From contig NZ_JAPEOZ010000001.1 in NCBI RefSeq assembly GCF_026340655.1, positions 9,300,001-9,364,000 on the forward strand: 64,000 nt of DNA, read 5' to 3'. This document shows positions 1 through 8,968 of the stretch, piece after piece. This stretch comes from Streptomyces sp. NBC_01275 (GTDB lineage Bacteria; Actinomycetota; Actinomycetes; Streptomycetales; Streptomycetaceae). The notes under the pieces were generated by a model. It searched no databases. It had not been told where the DNA came from and saw nothing but the letters and a program-made list of their open reading frames with translations. The position numbers and the translations under genes are program-made. The number at the start of each line of letters is the position of its first letter. Position 1 is the first letter of the stretch.

Positions 1-843
1 CAGGCGCGCGAGCGCGCGGAGCTGCAGCGCTCCCGCGTCGAGCTGGCGCTCGCCCTCCAGCGCGGCATGCTGCCCAGGGACCTGCCCGTGGCCCCCGGAT
101 ACCGCCTGGCCGTCCAGTACGCGCCCGCCTGCTACGGCCTCAACGTGGGCGGGGACTGGTACGACGCCTTCACGATGCCCGACGGCCGCATCGGCCTGTC
201 CATCGGCGACGTCCAGGGCCACAACATAGAGGCGACCGCGTTCATGGGGCAGGTCCGGGTCGGACTGCGCGCCCTCGCCTCCGTCACCGGCGAGCCCGGC
301 GAACTCCTCGCCCGCACCAACGACCTGCTCCTCTCCCTGGGCAGTGACCTCTTCGCCACCTGCACCTTCATGCGGCTCGATCCGGCCACCGGGGTCCTGG
401 AGAGCGCCCGGGCCGGACACATCCCCTGTGTCTGGGCCACGGCGGACGGCAAGTCCGGCATCGCCGAGGACGAGGGCGGGCCGCCCCTCGGCGTCGCCGC
501 GGGCATGGACTACCCCGTCACCCGCTACCGGCTCACCCAGGGCGGAGTGTTCGTCCTGCTCACGGACGGGGTCGTGGAGGGGCCCTCCCTCAGCGTCGAC
601 GAGGGCCTCGACCAGGTCGTACGGCTCGCGGGCATCGCCGCCGTCGCGGGCCTGGAGGTCGGCTCGCTGGCCGCCGCCGTGATCAAGGGCGCCGAGCGCG
701 TGGGGCACGAGGACGACGCGGCCGTCCTGGTGGTGGGCCACGACGGGCTGGTCCGGGACAGGCGGCAGCTCATCGACAGAGCCGGGCTCGGGCTCGTGGG
801 GCACGGCGGCGCGGGCGCCGATCGAGGCCCTCGGGGCCGGTGA
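1..843 (+). CDS. SpoIIE/PP2C-type serine phosphatase, 3' part
   Basis: The reading frame is open from base 1, so the gene starts outside the window; the ATG at 67 is internal. The visible part begins with a helical stretch ending LALALQRGMLPRDLP, the usual linker into a SpoIIE-type PP2C domain, then GGDWYD and IGDVQGH, which carry metal-binding aspartates, and EDDAAVLVV near the end. Such proteins dephosphorylate anti-anti-sigma factors or act as the output of GAF/PAS sensors in actinomycetes; the sensor part is not in view. The tail after DDAAVLVV (DRRQLIDRAGLGLVGHGG) is low-complexity and ends in TGA. The gene is followed by a repeat-rich non-coding stretch and a MASE1 membrane protein that may belong to the same signalling system, which is inference from proximity. 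Confidence 0.85.
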   Translation, partial: QARERAELQRSRVELALALQRGMLPRDLPVAPGYRLAVQYAPACYGLNVGGDWYDAFTMPDGRIGLSIGDVQGHNIEATAFMGQVRVGLRALASVTGEPGELLARTNDLLLSLGSDLFATCTFMRLDPATGVLESARAGHIPCVWATADGKSGIAEDEGGPPLGVAAGMDYPVTRYRLTQGGVFVLLTDGVVEGPSLSVDEGLDQVVRLAGIAAVAGLEVGSLAAAVIKGAERVGHEDDAAVLVVGHDGLVRDRRQLIDRAGLGLVGHGGAGADRGPRGR

Positions 844-933
844 CAGGCCACGGGGGCAGCGGTAGCCCTCCGGGCCGTCGACAGCCTCCGGGCGGCGATA
901 GCTCTCAGGTCGGGCGACAGCACCCAGAGCAGG

Positions 934-1214
934 GCCGGCCGTAGCCCTCCGGGCCAGCGGGAGTCCCTGAGAGGCGGCGACGGCCGCGCAGGCCGGCCGG
1001 AGTCCGCAGGGGCTGCCAGAGTCCCCGAGAGGCGCGGCGACAGCCGCCAGGCCGGCCGTAGCCCTTAGGGGCAGCCGGGGTCCCTGAGAGGCGGCGACGG
1101 CCGCGCAGGCCAGCCGGAGTCCGCGGGGCCAGCCGGAGTCGCAGTGGCGGAGACAGCCGCGCAGGCCAGCTAGAGCCTCCCGGGGGGCAGGGGTGGTCCC
1201 AGGATCGGCCGCAG
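934..1214. repeat. Five tandem copies of a ~58-bp GC-rich repeat
   Basis: Units start at 934, 992, 1051, 1109 and 1165 and measure 58, 59, 58, 56 and about 50 bp. Each opens with GCCGGCC or GCCAGC and closes with CGCGCAG, CGCCAG or CCGCAG. Units 1 and 3 are the closest pair, sharing CCCTGAGAGGCGGCGACGGC. Looser related sequence (AGCCCTCCGGGC) lies just upstream at 860-930. The block fills most of the non-coding gap 844-1343, and no credible gene is seen there. The repeats could extend the 3' end of the phosphatase transcript or be simple replication-slippage products. Confidence 0.75.
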
Positions 1215-1343
1215 CCCCCGGGGGCGGCCGCAGCCTCGCGATCAGCCGCCGCCCCCCAGGGTCGGCCATAGGAGGTCGGGGCATAGGCCATAGGGCCGGT
1301 CGGCAGGGTTCTCGCCTCGCCGTCAGCGCCGGGGCGGTGTCTG

Positions 1344-2342
1344 ATGGCTGCTGTGGTGGGTACCCCGGATCTGCGTCGATCGGCCGTCGTCGCCCTCCAG
1401 ACGTCGGCCGTCGCCCTCGGCTACTACGCGGCCGGGCGACTGGGGCTCGTGCGGCAGCTCGTCGTCGAGGGAGCGGTCTTCACGCCCATCTGGCCGCCCA
1501 CCGGGGTGGCGGTGGCCTGTCTGCTGATCTTCGGGATCCGCTGCTGGGCGGGCATCGCCCTCGGGATCCTCCTCGTCGTCATGTCGATCACCTCGCTCCG
1601 CCCCCTGGTGATCTTCAATGTGATCGGCAACACCGCCGCTCCCGTCTGCGCGTACCTCCTGCTGCGCAGGGTGGGCTTCCGCAACGACCTCGCCCGTTTA
1701 CGGGACGGTCTCGCGCTGGTCTTCCTCGCCGCCCTCACCGCCATGCTGCTCAGCGCGACGATCGGCGTCGGCCTCCTCGTGCTCACCGACAAGCTCGCCG
1801 CGCACAGCTTCTGGCCGGTCTGGCTGGCCTGGTGGGTGGGCGACGCGATGGGCGTGCTGATCGTCACCCCGGTCCTGCTCCTGCTCTACGCGGCCTACGT
1901 GGCGCGTCCGCCCCTGCGCCTGACCCGCTGGAAGGAGGCCACGGCCCTCGCCCTCATCGCCTGCTTCCTCGTCCCGCTGGCCACCCAGAGCCCGGTCAGC
2001 ATGCTCTTCCTGGTCTATCCGCTGCTGATCTGGGGAGCGCTGCGCTTCGAGCTCGCCGGCAGCATGCTGTGCGCGCTCTTCATGTCTGTCATGGCGACGA
2101 TCGCCGCGACGGACCAGGTCGGCCCGTTCGAACGGCTCACCCGCGTCGAAGTGATGATCAAGCTTCAGGCGTTCAACGGAACGATGGCCCTGACCGCCCT
2201 GCTCCTCTCAGCCGTGATCACCGAGCAGCGCAACACCAGACGTTCGGTGGAACGCGCCTGCCAGGAGCTGGTCGAGGTCCTGGAACACCTCACCGCGGGG
2301 GACCAGCCCCTCGGCCGCCCGACGAAGGAGGCCGAGAGCTGA
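1344..2342 (+). CDS. MASE1-domain integral membrane protein without output domain
   Basis: The 332-residue protein is almost entirely membrane-embedded, with about eight hydrophobic segments between residues 10 and 300. It contains GAVFTPIWPPTGVAVACLL, typical of the MASE1 sensor domain (IWPPTG motif). MASE1 normally precedes a histidine kinase, GGDEF or PP2C output domain. Here only about 30 hydrophilic residues follow the last helix (VERACQELVEVLEHLT and onward) before the TGA, so the protein is a sensor without its own effector. The neighbouring SpoIIE phosphatase is a candidate partner. The ATG at 1344 has only a weak ribosome binding site (GGGGCGG). The ligand is unknown. Confidence 0.75.
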   Translation: MAAVVGTPDLRRSAVVALQTSAVALGYYAAGRLGLVRQLVVEGAVFTPIWPPTGVAVACLLIFGIRCWAGIALGILLVVMSITSLRPLVIFNVIGNTAAPVCAYLLLRRVGFRNDLARLRDGLALVFLAALTAMLLSATIGVGLLVLTDKLAAHSFWPVWLAWWVGDAMGVLIVTPVLLLLYAAYVARPPLRLTRWKEATALALIACFLVPLATQSPVSMLFLVYPLLIWGALRFELAGSMLCALFMSVMATIAATDQVGPFERLTRVEVMIKLQAFNGTMALTALLLSAVITEQRNTRRSVERACQELVEVLEHLTAGDQPLGRPTKEAES

Positions 2343-2377
2343 CCCGGAGGGTCCTGAACCGGACGGCGCCGAGCAGG

Positions 2378-3946
2378 TCACCCGAGGGAGCCCGTCCCGA
2401 GGCTCTGTGTCGTGTAGGCGCACTCCGTGTAGATGTAGCCGGACCGCAGCTTGGCCGTGTCCGAGGCGGGCGAGTCGAGGCTGTCGCTCTTCGGCTTGTG
2501 CAGGAAGTACGTGGTGCCGGCCGGCAGGCTGAGCGTGCGCTGCGGATAGTTCTTGCCATCGCTGCACGGCTCGAACCCGGGCGTGATGGTGCGGATCGCG
2601 GAGTACGCCTTGCAGCTGCCGCAGCCCTTGAGCGTGAAGCTGCCGGTGACCGGACCCGTGTACATGACGGTGACCTCGTCGGGGCTGTCGTTCTGGACCG
2701 TGACCGAGATGCTGCCGCCGGTGCGGGTCGTGGGCAGCTTCTTGCCGGCGGCGGGCACCGTCTGCGCTATCTCCGCCGCGATCGCGATCTTCTTCGCCAG
2801 GGGCGTGTTCTTGGCGCTCTTGTGGTCCGAGGCGTACGTGGTCATGGTCGTCTGCGCCTCTTCGAAGTCACCGTCCTTGTACTGGTCCACCCCGCAGGTG
2901 TACGTGCCCGCGTCGGCGCTGTCCGTGGCCCGCTGGGAGTCCTTGGCGAGCGCGGCGACGATGCCCGCCTTCTCGCCGGGCAGGGTGTCGATCTGGGTGG
3001 AGAGAGAGGTCAGCTGGTCGACCGCCGCGCAGGGCTCGGCTCCGCGCAGGTCCTTCTCGGCCGTGGTCACGGCGGAGCCCACGGCCGGCTCGACCTTCGC
3101 GGCCTGGTCCGAGTCGGGGAAGGTCGTCAGCAGCACGCCGAACTGCTCCGCCCAGGTCGACTCGCCCCCCTTGAGCCCGTCGGACGCGCACGCGTACAGC
3201 GAGGTGGCCAGGCGGTCGTCGGGCCAGGTCGCCAGCTCCCCGAGGTCCTTGCGGGGCAGGCTCTTGGGGACCGTGCGCAGATAGGTCAGCGGGGCTATCG
3301 CCGTGCAGTAGTCGCCCTGCGCGTACGCGGCCCCGACCGTCGTGTAGAAGGTCCTCATCCGGGAGGGCACCCGAGCGGCCGCCCGTGAGTCGGGGTGGTC
3401 GGCCCGCAGGTCCGCGTAGGCCTTGAGCGCCTTGCGGTAGTCGTCCTGGCCCGCGGTGAAGGACTGCTCGCCGGCCGCCGCCACCAGCTGGTCGGCCTCG
3501 TCGAGCCGCTTGAGGAGCATCTGCTCCACCGCCTCGTCCCGCGCGTCGTCGTACAGCACGACGCCCCCGGCCGGCACCACGAGCAGGAGCAGTCCCAGCC
3601 CGAGGGCGAGCGGCGCGGGCCGGGGCCAGGCCACCGGGGTGCGCAGGCCCACGCGCGCGCCGTGCGCGGCCGCCAGGACGAGGAACACGACGTACAGGAG
3701 GAGCGCGAACACCGGGACGCCGTCCGGGTCGGCGGGCAGGGCGACGAACAGCAGGACGGCGGTGGCGGCCCAGCACAGCGCGGTCAGGGCCCAGCGGCGC
3801 GTGAGCGCGTAACCCAGGCCCAGGCCACTGAGGTTGAGCACCGCGACCGCGACGGCCCGCACCCCGTCGGCGGGGGCCTGCGGCGGGGCCGTCGGCATCG
3901 GTGGAGCGTAGTTGAAGTCGTATCTGCCGTACTGGTCCCCGGACAT
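2378..3946 (-). CDS. Membrane-anchored protein of unknown function
   Basis: I start the gene at ATG 3946, which has GGGGGAGG five bases upstream, rather than ten codons earlier. The 522-residue protein has a proline-rich cytoplasmic N-terminus (FNYAPPMPTAPPQ), two or three membrane segments in residues 25-85, and another at about 115-135. A long extracytoplasmic part follows, with helical TPR-like stretches (FYTTVGAAYAQGDYCTAIAP) and several cysteines. The C-terminal 110 residues look like a small beta domain (TVQNDSPDEVTVMYTGPV) with a CGSC motif that could form disulfides. The gene converges on the MASE1 gene with a 35-bp gap. I do not recognise a named family; the architecture suggests a surface-exposed assembly or sensing protein. 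Confidence 0.7.
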   Translation of the reverse strand: MSGDQYGRYDFNYAPPMPTAPPQAPADGVRAVAVAVLNLSGLGLGYALTRRWALTALCWAATAVLLFVALPADPDGVPVFALLLYVVFLVLAAAHGARVGLRTPVAWPRPAPLALGLGLLLLVVPAGGVVLYDDARDEAVEQMLLKRLDEADQLVAAAGEQSFTAGQDDYRKALKAYADLRADHPDSRAAARVPSRMRTFYTTVGAAYAQGDYCTAIAPLTYLRTVPKSLPRKDLGELATWPDDRLATSLYACASDGLKGGESTWAEQFGVLLTTFPDSDQAAKVEPAVGSAVTTAEKDLRGAEPCAAVDQLTSLSTQIDTLPGEKAGIVAALAKDSQRATDSADAGTYTCGVDQYKDGDFEEAQTTMTTYASDHKSAKNTPLAKKIAIAAEIAQTVPAAGKKLPTTRTGGSISVTVQNDSPDEVTVMYTGPVTGSFTLKGCGSCKAYSAIRTITPGFEPCSDGKNYPQRTLSLPAGTTYFLHKPKSDSLDSPASDTAKLRSGYIYTECAYTTQSLGTGSLG

Positions 3947-4197
3947 GGTGGCCTCCCCCGTGAACAGCGCCCCCACGACGCTGATTTGTCAGTGTACGGG
4001 CGAGGACGGAGTGCGGAACAGGGGAGGCGGCCGGACCGCGGCGGCAGCGGACCGCACGGCCTGCGGACCGTGCTTGCGCGCGCCTGCGGCCCGTGCGGCG
4101 TGCGCGTATGGCCCGTGCGGCGCGCGCCTGCGCCGGAAGACTGGGATGGTGGAGGGGAGCGCCGCCCATGACCTGACGAACAGTGGTGGTGAGCGCC

Positions 4198-6891
4198 ATG
4201 GCTGGCTGGGAGGAGAACGGTCCGGGCACCGCTGTGCCGTGCGCGGATCCCCACGGGGACCCGTTCCTGCGCGCACGGTTCGCCGTACCCGCGCTGCCCG
4301 TGACGTTCCTGCGCCGGGAGCGGCTGGTCGACCATCTCGACCAGGCTCTACGGACTCCGTTGACCATGGTCAACGGGTCCGCGGGCGCGGGCAAGACCAT
4401 GCTGGTCGCCGACTGGACCGCGGGGCGCGCGGAGTGCGTCGCCTGGCTGACCACCGACGCCGCGGACCTGCGCCCCGGCATGTTCTGGGCCTATCTGCTG
4501 CAGGCCCTGCGCGCCTGCGGAGCGGCCCTGCCCGCCGACGTCGGCGACCCGGCGGACGCGAGCAGCGTGTCGCCCGCCCTGCTGGCCCGGCTCGCCGCCG
4601 CGTTGAGCGTCCGGGACCGGCCCGTGACCGTCGTGCTCGACGAGTACGACCGGGTGAGCGACCCGGAGATCGCGGAGCAGCTGGAGTTCGTCCTGCACCA
4701 CGCGGGCGAGGGCATCCGTCTGATCCTGGTCACCCGCACCGAACCACTGTTGCCGCTGCACCGGTACCGGACGGCCGGCGGACTGACGGAGATCAGGGAC
4801 GCGGAGCTCGCCTTCACGCCCGGAGAGGCCGATGCCCTGCTGGAACGGCACGGACTGCACCTTCCGGAGCACGCCGTGCGCGGCCTCGTGGAGCGCACCC
4901 GCGGCTGGGCCGCCGGCCTCAGACTGTGCGCCCTGGCCGCCCGGGAGAGCCCGGACCCCGAGACGTATCTCAAGGAGTTCGAGGCCGACCGCTCCACGGT
5001 CGCCGACTTCCTGCTGGCGGAGGTGCTCAAGCGGCAGAGCCCCGAGACGCAGGACCTGCTGCTGAGCGTGAGCGTCCTCGAGCGTTTCTGTCCGGCGCTG
5101 GCGAACGCCCTGACCCGGCGCACCGACGCCGAGCCCCTGCTGGCCGGGCTGCACCGCGAGAACGCGTTCGTCGAGCACCTCGGGCACGGCTGGTACCGCC
5201 TCCACCCGTTGTTCGGGGAGATCCTGCGCGCGCATCTGCGGATGCGTTCGCCCGGCCTCGAGCCCGAGCTGCACCGGCGGGCCGCCGTATGGCTGCGGCG
5301 TTCCGGATCCCTGACGGAGACGCTCGACCACGGGGCCGCCGCGGGCGACTGGGACCTCACCGCCCGCGCCCTGGTCGACGACCTCGCCATCGGCCGGCTC
5401 CTGAGCGGCCTGCGCGCCGACGATCTGGCCGAACTGTTCTCCCCCATGGGGCCCGAGGCCGACGGCCCCGCCCCGGACCTCGTGCGCGCGGCCTGCGAGC
5501 TGTCCCGCTGCGACCTCGAACGCGGCCTCGCCCACCTGCACCACGCCGAACAGGGCCTGGCGAGACTCGAGCCGGGCCCGGCGAGTCCCGCAGGGGAGAG
5601 CGGCCCGGCGGGCGACGCCCCCGACCCGGCAGCCGCCCGGCTGAGCTGCGCCCTGCTGGAAGCCCTGGCCGCCCGGCTGACCGGCTCGCCGGACCGGGCG
5701 GAGCGGGCGGCGGAGACGGCCGAGCGACTGCGGGCCCAGGTCCCCGCCCGCCTCCTGGACGAGCATCCCGAACTCACCGCGCTGCTCCTCACCCACCTGG
5801 GCTCCACGCGCCTGTGGGCCGGCCGCCTCGACGCGGCACGCGACGCCCTGTCCGCGGTGGCGGGCGGCCCCGGCTCGGCCTGGACGGCGCCGGCCCGCGA
5901 GGAGGCCCTGGGCCGCCTGGCCCTGATCGACTACCTGAACGGCTGGCTCGGCCGGGCCGAGCGCAAGGCCGCGGCGGCGCTGAGCGAGGCGGAACGGTTC
6001 AGCCTGCCGAGGTCCTTCGGCTCCGGCGTCGGGCGGGTGGTGCTGGCCGCCGTCGCCGTGGAACGCGACGAACCGGACCGGGCCCAAGCCCTCCTCGACG
6101 TGGTCGCCGCGCCCGACCCGTCCCTGCGGGACCCGGTCCTCGAAGCGGCCCGCGCCCTCGCCGCCGCCCGGCTGCTGCTGGCCCGCGGGGACCCGCGGGC
6201 CGCCCTCGACGCGGCGCGGCCGGACGTCGACGCCGATGTGCCCTCGCCCTGGTCGCAGGCGCACACGGCACGGGTCGCCGCCGCCGTACATCTCGCCGAA
6301 GGGCGTCCGCGGGAGGCGGCCGGGGTGCTGCGGGGGATGCCGGACGAGCAGGTGGCGTGCGCCGTGGAGGCCGCCCGGGTGCAGCTCGCGGCGGGCAGCC
6401 CCGGCTCGGCGCTGGAACTGCTCGACGGGCTGCACCCCCAGACCCGCCTCGGTCCGGCCGTGACCGTCCGGGCCCTGCTGGTGCGAGCGCAGGCCGCGGA
6501 CGAGACCGGAGACGCGGCCGCCGCGCATCGGCTCCTCGCCCAGGCACTGCGCGAGGCGCGGCGCGAACGGCTGCGGCGGCCGTTCCACGAGGCCGCGCCG
6601 TGGATCGGGCCCTTCCTGGACACGACCTCGCTGCGTGCGCTGGCGGCGGGCTGGCTCACCCCCGGTCCGGCGCCGGTCGAGGAGCGGCCGCCGGTCGTGG
6701 AGGAGCTCAGCGGACGCGAACGCGACGTCCTGCGGCGCCTCGCGCAGATGATGTCCACCGAGGAGATCGCCGCCGACCTGTACCTGTCAGTGAACACGGT
6801 CAAGACCCACCTCAAGAGCGTCTACCGGAAGCTGGCCGTGAACCGCCGCCACGACGCGGTGCACCGCGCACGCGAGCTGAACCTGTTGTGA
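4198..6891 (+). CDS. LAL-family (MalT-like) LuxR transcriptional regulator, STAND ATPase
   Basis: This large ATP-binding LuxR regulator has about 897 residues. Near the N-terminus lies a P-loop, VNGSAGAGKTML, then a Walker B-like segment, VTVVLDEYD, and a winged-helix region (LLSVSVLERFCPALANAL). A long alpha-helical TPR-like sensor region covers residues 400-820. The C-terminus is a LuxR helix-turn-helix (LSGRERDVLRRLAQ, then LSVNTVKTHLKSVYRKL). Proteins of this type bind a ligand or inducer protein through the TPR part and activate transcription. ATG 4198 follows GGTGGTGAG; GTG 4183 in the same frame is an alternative. The upstream 250 bp holds imperfect repeats of GGCCCGTGCGGCG but no gene. 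The target genes are not evident from the neighbourhood. Confidence 0.88.
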   Translation: MAGWEENGPGTAVPCADPHGDPFLRARFAVPALPVTFLRRERLVDHLDQALRTPLTMVNGSAGAGKTMLVADWTAGRAECVAWLTTDAADLRPGMFWAYLLQALRACGAALPADVGDPADASSVSPALLARLAAALSVRDRPVTVVLDEYDRVSDPEIAEQLEFVLHHAGEGIRLILVTRTEPLLPLHRYRTAGGLTEIRDAELAFTPGEADALLERHGLHLPEHAVRGLVERTRGWAAGLRLCALAARESPDPETYLKEFEADRSTVADFLLAEVLKRQSPETQDLLLSVSVLERFCPALANALTRRTDAEPLLAGLHRENAFVEHLGHGWYRLHPLFGEILRAHLRMRSPGLEPELHRRAAVWLRRSGSLTETLDHGAAAGDWDLTARALVDDLAIGRLLSGLRADDLAELFSPMGPEADGPAPDLVRAACELSRCDLERGLAHLHHAEQGLARLEPGPASPAGESGPAGDAPDPAAARLSCALLEALAARLTGSPDRAERAAETAERLRAQVPARLLDEHPELTALLLTHLGSTRLWAGRLDAARDALSAVAGGPGSAWTAPAREEALGRLALIDYLNGWLGRAERKAAAALSEAERFSLPRSFGSGVGRVVLAAVAVERDEPDRAQALLDVVAAPDPSLRDPVLEAARALAAARLLLARGDPRAALDAARPDVDADVPSPWSQAHTARVAAAVHLAEGRPREAAGVLRGMPDEQVACAVEAARVQLAAGSPGSALELLDGLHPQTRLGPAVTVRALLVRAQAADETGDAAAAHRLLAQALREARRERLRRPFHEAAPWIGPFLDTTSLRALAAGWLTPGPAPVEERPPVVEELSGRERDVLRRLAQMMSTEEIAADLYLSVNTVKTHLKSVYRKLAVNRRHDAVHRARELNLL

Positions 6892-6952
6892 GGGCCGGGT
6901 CGACACGTCCGTCCTGGAGTCGGCCACGCGATGGCGTCTTGGGCGACAATCA

Positions 6953-7094
6953 GGCCGCCGGGGCCCGGCATCGCGGGCTGACCGTCGCCGCCGTCGCACA
7001 GCGCTGGGGGTTCACCAGCCCGTCCCACTTCAGCCGGGCATTCCGCGACGCCCACGGCATGTCGCCCAGGGAATGGCAGGCTCAGTCGTCGTAG
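6953..7094 (+). pseudogene. C-terminal remnant of an AraC-family regulator
   Basis: Reading this stretch in frame gives LTVAAVAQRWGFTSPSHF followed by SRAFRDAHGMSPREW and a TAG stop. This is the second helix-turn-helix of an AraC/XylS regulator, close to the one in the intact gene at 13602-14645 (VSAVAQRWGFVSPSHF). The rest of the gene is absent; the sequence just upstream is the stop region of the LAL regulator. The last 13 bases overlap the 3' end of the opposite-strand MFS gene. Confidence 0.7.
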
Positions 7095-8797
7095 GACGCG
7101 GGCGTGTTCGTACCCGCCCCGTCTCCCCTCCCGCCCCGGGCCCGGGCCGGATTCGCCCAGGAGGCGTCCTCCGGCGCGGGTACGGCGGGCGCGGTGGAGG
7201 CATCGAAGGCGTGGGTCACCTCCGCCCGGGCGCCGGGGAGGAGCAGCGCCCGGGCACGCTCCTCGAAACGACGGTCGGAGCCGGTGAGACGGCTGTGGTG
7301 CTGGGCCTGGTGTTCACCCCAGGATCCGACCAGATAGTTCTCGATGAACCGGCCGGGTTCGTTGCCGTCCTGGTAAAGGCCCCAGGTGAGGGCTCCGGTA
7401 CGGCGCCTGGAGCGGGCGACGTGGGCCATGGCGTCGATGAACGAGGTGCAGTCGCCCGGCGCTACCCGGTAGACGACGGAGACCAGCACCGGTCCGTCGG
7501 CCGGCCCGGGCTCGAAGACCAGGGGCGGGCTGGGCCAGTGGTCGGAGAGCGCGGGGTCGATGCCCTCCATGCCGTGCAGGCGCCAGCGACACAGAGTGAG
7601 CGCGCTCAGGAGCAGGAGGGCGGAGCTCGTGAGCAGGGCCGTGGTGAGTCCCAGCCACTGGACGAGCGCGCCCCACAGCGGGGATGCCACGCCCTGACCT
7701 CCCTGGAACACCAGGAGATAGACGGCGAGTCCACGGGCGCGCACCCATCCGGGCAGGCGCGTCTGCACCGCCGCGTTGAGCGTGGACAGGACGCCGATCC
7801 AGGCCAGGCCCGCGGGCAGCAGCACGAGGGCGGCGATCCAGGGAGCGCGGACGGTGGCGAGAACCACCAGAACGAGCGCGATGACGAGGGTGCCGAAGGC
7901 CAGCATGCCGTTGGCGCCGAGGCGTTGCCGCAGGCGGGGCAGCACGAGGGCACCGGCCACCGCGCCCGTCCCGACCGCTGCGAGCAGCAGGCCGTAGCCG
8001 CCGGAGCCCAGGCCGAGGGACTGCGCGGCGATCAGCGGGAGGAGTGCCCACAGAGCCGCCGCACCGGGGATGAACAGGGCGGTGCGCAGCAGGACGCGCC
8101 GGACGCCGGGGGCGTTCCACACGTAGCGGCGGCCCGCGTACAGGGCGGTGAGAAGCCGTTCCCGTTCGGCGACGGGGACGGGCGTCTTCGGACGCCGCCA
8201 GAGCAGCAGGACGCCGGCGATGCCCAGAAAGGAGAGGGCGTTGAAGGCGAACACCCAGCCCGCGTCGGCCGCGGCGACCACGACACCGCCGAGGGCGGGG
8301 CCGACGGCGCGCGCGAGGTTCACGTTCACCGCGCCCAGGGCGGACACCTGCCCCAGCTGGTCCCGGTCCACGAGTTCCGGCTGGACGGCCTGCCAGGCGG
8401 GTCCCATGAGGGCGCTGCCACACCCCATCGCGAAGGTGAGGCACAGCAGAGGCACCGGGGCGAGCGCATCCGCGAAGGCCAGGACGGTCAGCGCCGCTGA
8501 CACCGCGAACATGGCGAACTGCGCGACCAGCAGCAGACCACGACGGTCGAAGCGGTCCGCGAGCACACCCGAGGGCAGCGCCAGCAGAACGATGGGCAGG
8601 CTCGATGCGGTCTGGACGAGCGTGACCAGAGTCGCTCCGTGGCCGATCAGCAGCCACTGGGCGCCGACCGTCTGCATCCAGGAGCCGATGTTGGACACGA
8701 ACTGGGCGATCCACAGGGCCCGGAACAGCGGCGCGGCCAGCGGCGCCCAAGCCGAGGCCAGACGTGAGGCGCTCCCACTCGACGATGAGGTGCTCAT
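7082..8797 (-). CDS. MFS transporter, enterobactin-exporter-like (MFS_3)
   Basis: The 571-residue protein has about ten to twelve membrane segments in residues 25-410 and the MFS loop signature GVLADRFDRRGLL after helix 2. The N-terminal FRALWIAQFVSNIGSWMQ is typical of the MFS_3 exporters. A soluble C-terminal domain of about 130 residues (VSVVYRVAPGDCTSF, then GALTWGLYQDGNEP) resembles the monooxygenase-like tail usual in this family. The substrate is unknown and may be a siderophore or drug. The ATG at 8797 has GGGAG eight bases upstream. The gene lies 171 bp downstream of poxB on the same strand, so it could share its transcript. Confidence 0.85.
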   Translation of the reverse strand: MSTSSSSGSASRLASAWAPLAAPLFRALWIAQFVSNIGSWMQTVGAQWLLIGHGATLVTLVQTASSLPIVLLALPSGVLADRFDRRGLLLVAQFAMFAVSAALTVLAFADALAPVPLLCLTFAMGCGSALMGPAWQAVQPELVDRDQLGQVSALGAVNVNLARAVGPALGGVVVAAADAGWVFAFNALSFLGIAGVLLLWRRPKTPVPVAERERLLTALYAGRRYVWNAPGVRRVLLRTALFIPGAAALWALLPLIAAQSLGLGSGGYGLLLAAVGTGAVAGALVLPRLRQRLGANGMLAFGTLVIALVLVVLATVRAPWIAALVLLPAGLAWIGVLSTLNAAVQTRLPGWVRARGLAVYLLVFQGGQGVASPLWGALVQWLGLTTALLTSSALLLLSALTLCRWRLHGMEGIDPALSDHWPSPPLVFEPGPADGPVLVSVVYRVAPGDCTSFIDAMAHVARSRRRTGALTWGLYQDGNEPGRFIENYLVGSWGEHQAQHHSRLTGSDRRFEERARALLLPGARAEVTHAFDASTAPAVPAPEDASWANPARARGGRGDGAGTNTPASYDD

Positions 8798-8890
8798 GCT
8801 TTCACTCCCGGACCGCGGACGACGTGACGGGACCGCTCGGGCCGAAAGGCTCCGGCGCGCGCTTCACGGACGTGGGTTGCCACGCAGGAC

Positions 8891-8952
8891 GACCGCCGGA
8901 CGCCGGACGCCGGATGCCGAGCAGATCGGCCGACGGACGCGGAGACGCGGAG
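8891..8952. repeat. Short tandem repeats between poxB and the MFS gene
   Basis: Runs of GACGCCG-type 7-mers (8891-8919) and a doubled ACGCGGAG (8937-8952) lie in the 171-bp gap between the two co-directional genes. No clear terminator hairpin is apparent. Confidence 0.4.
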
Positions 8953-8968
8953 ACCTGCGCGGATCGGC

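Noticed and set aside
934..1214. CRISPR array
   Set aside because: Repeats are contiguous with no unique spacers and no cas genes are present.
1193..3388. 731-codon open frame across the repeats, the MASE1 gene and the antisense of the next gene
   Set aside because: Low-complexity composition and no motifs; the overlapping frames have clear membrane-protein features.
3912..7094. Long plus-strand open frame overlapping the LuxR regulator
   Set aside because: It is an Arg/Pro-rich shadow frame of the real gene; only its last ~45 codons (AraC remnant) are meaningful.
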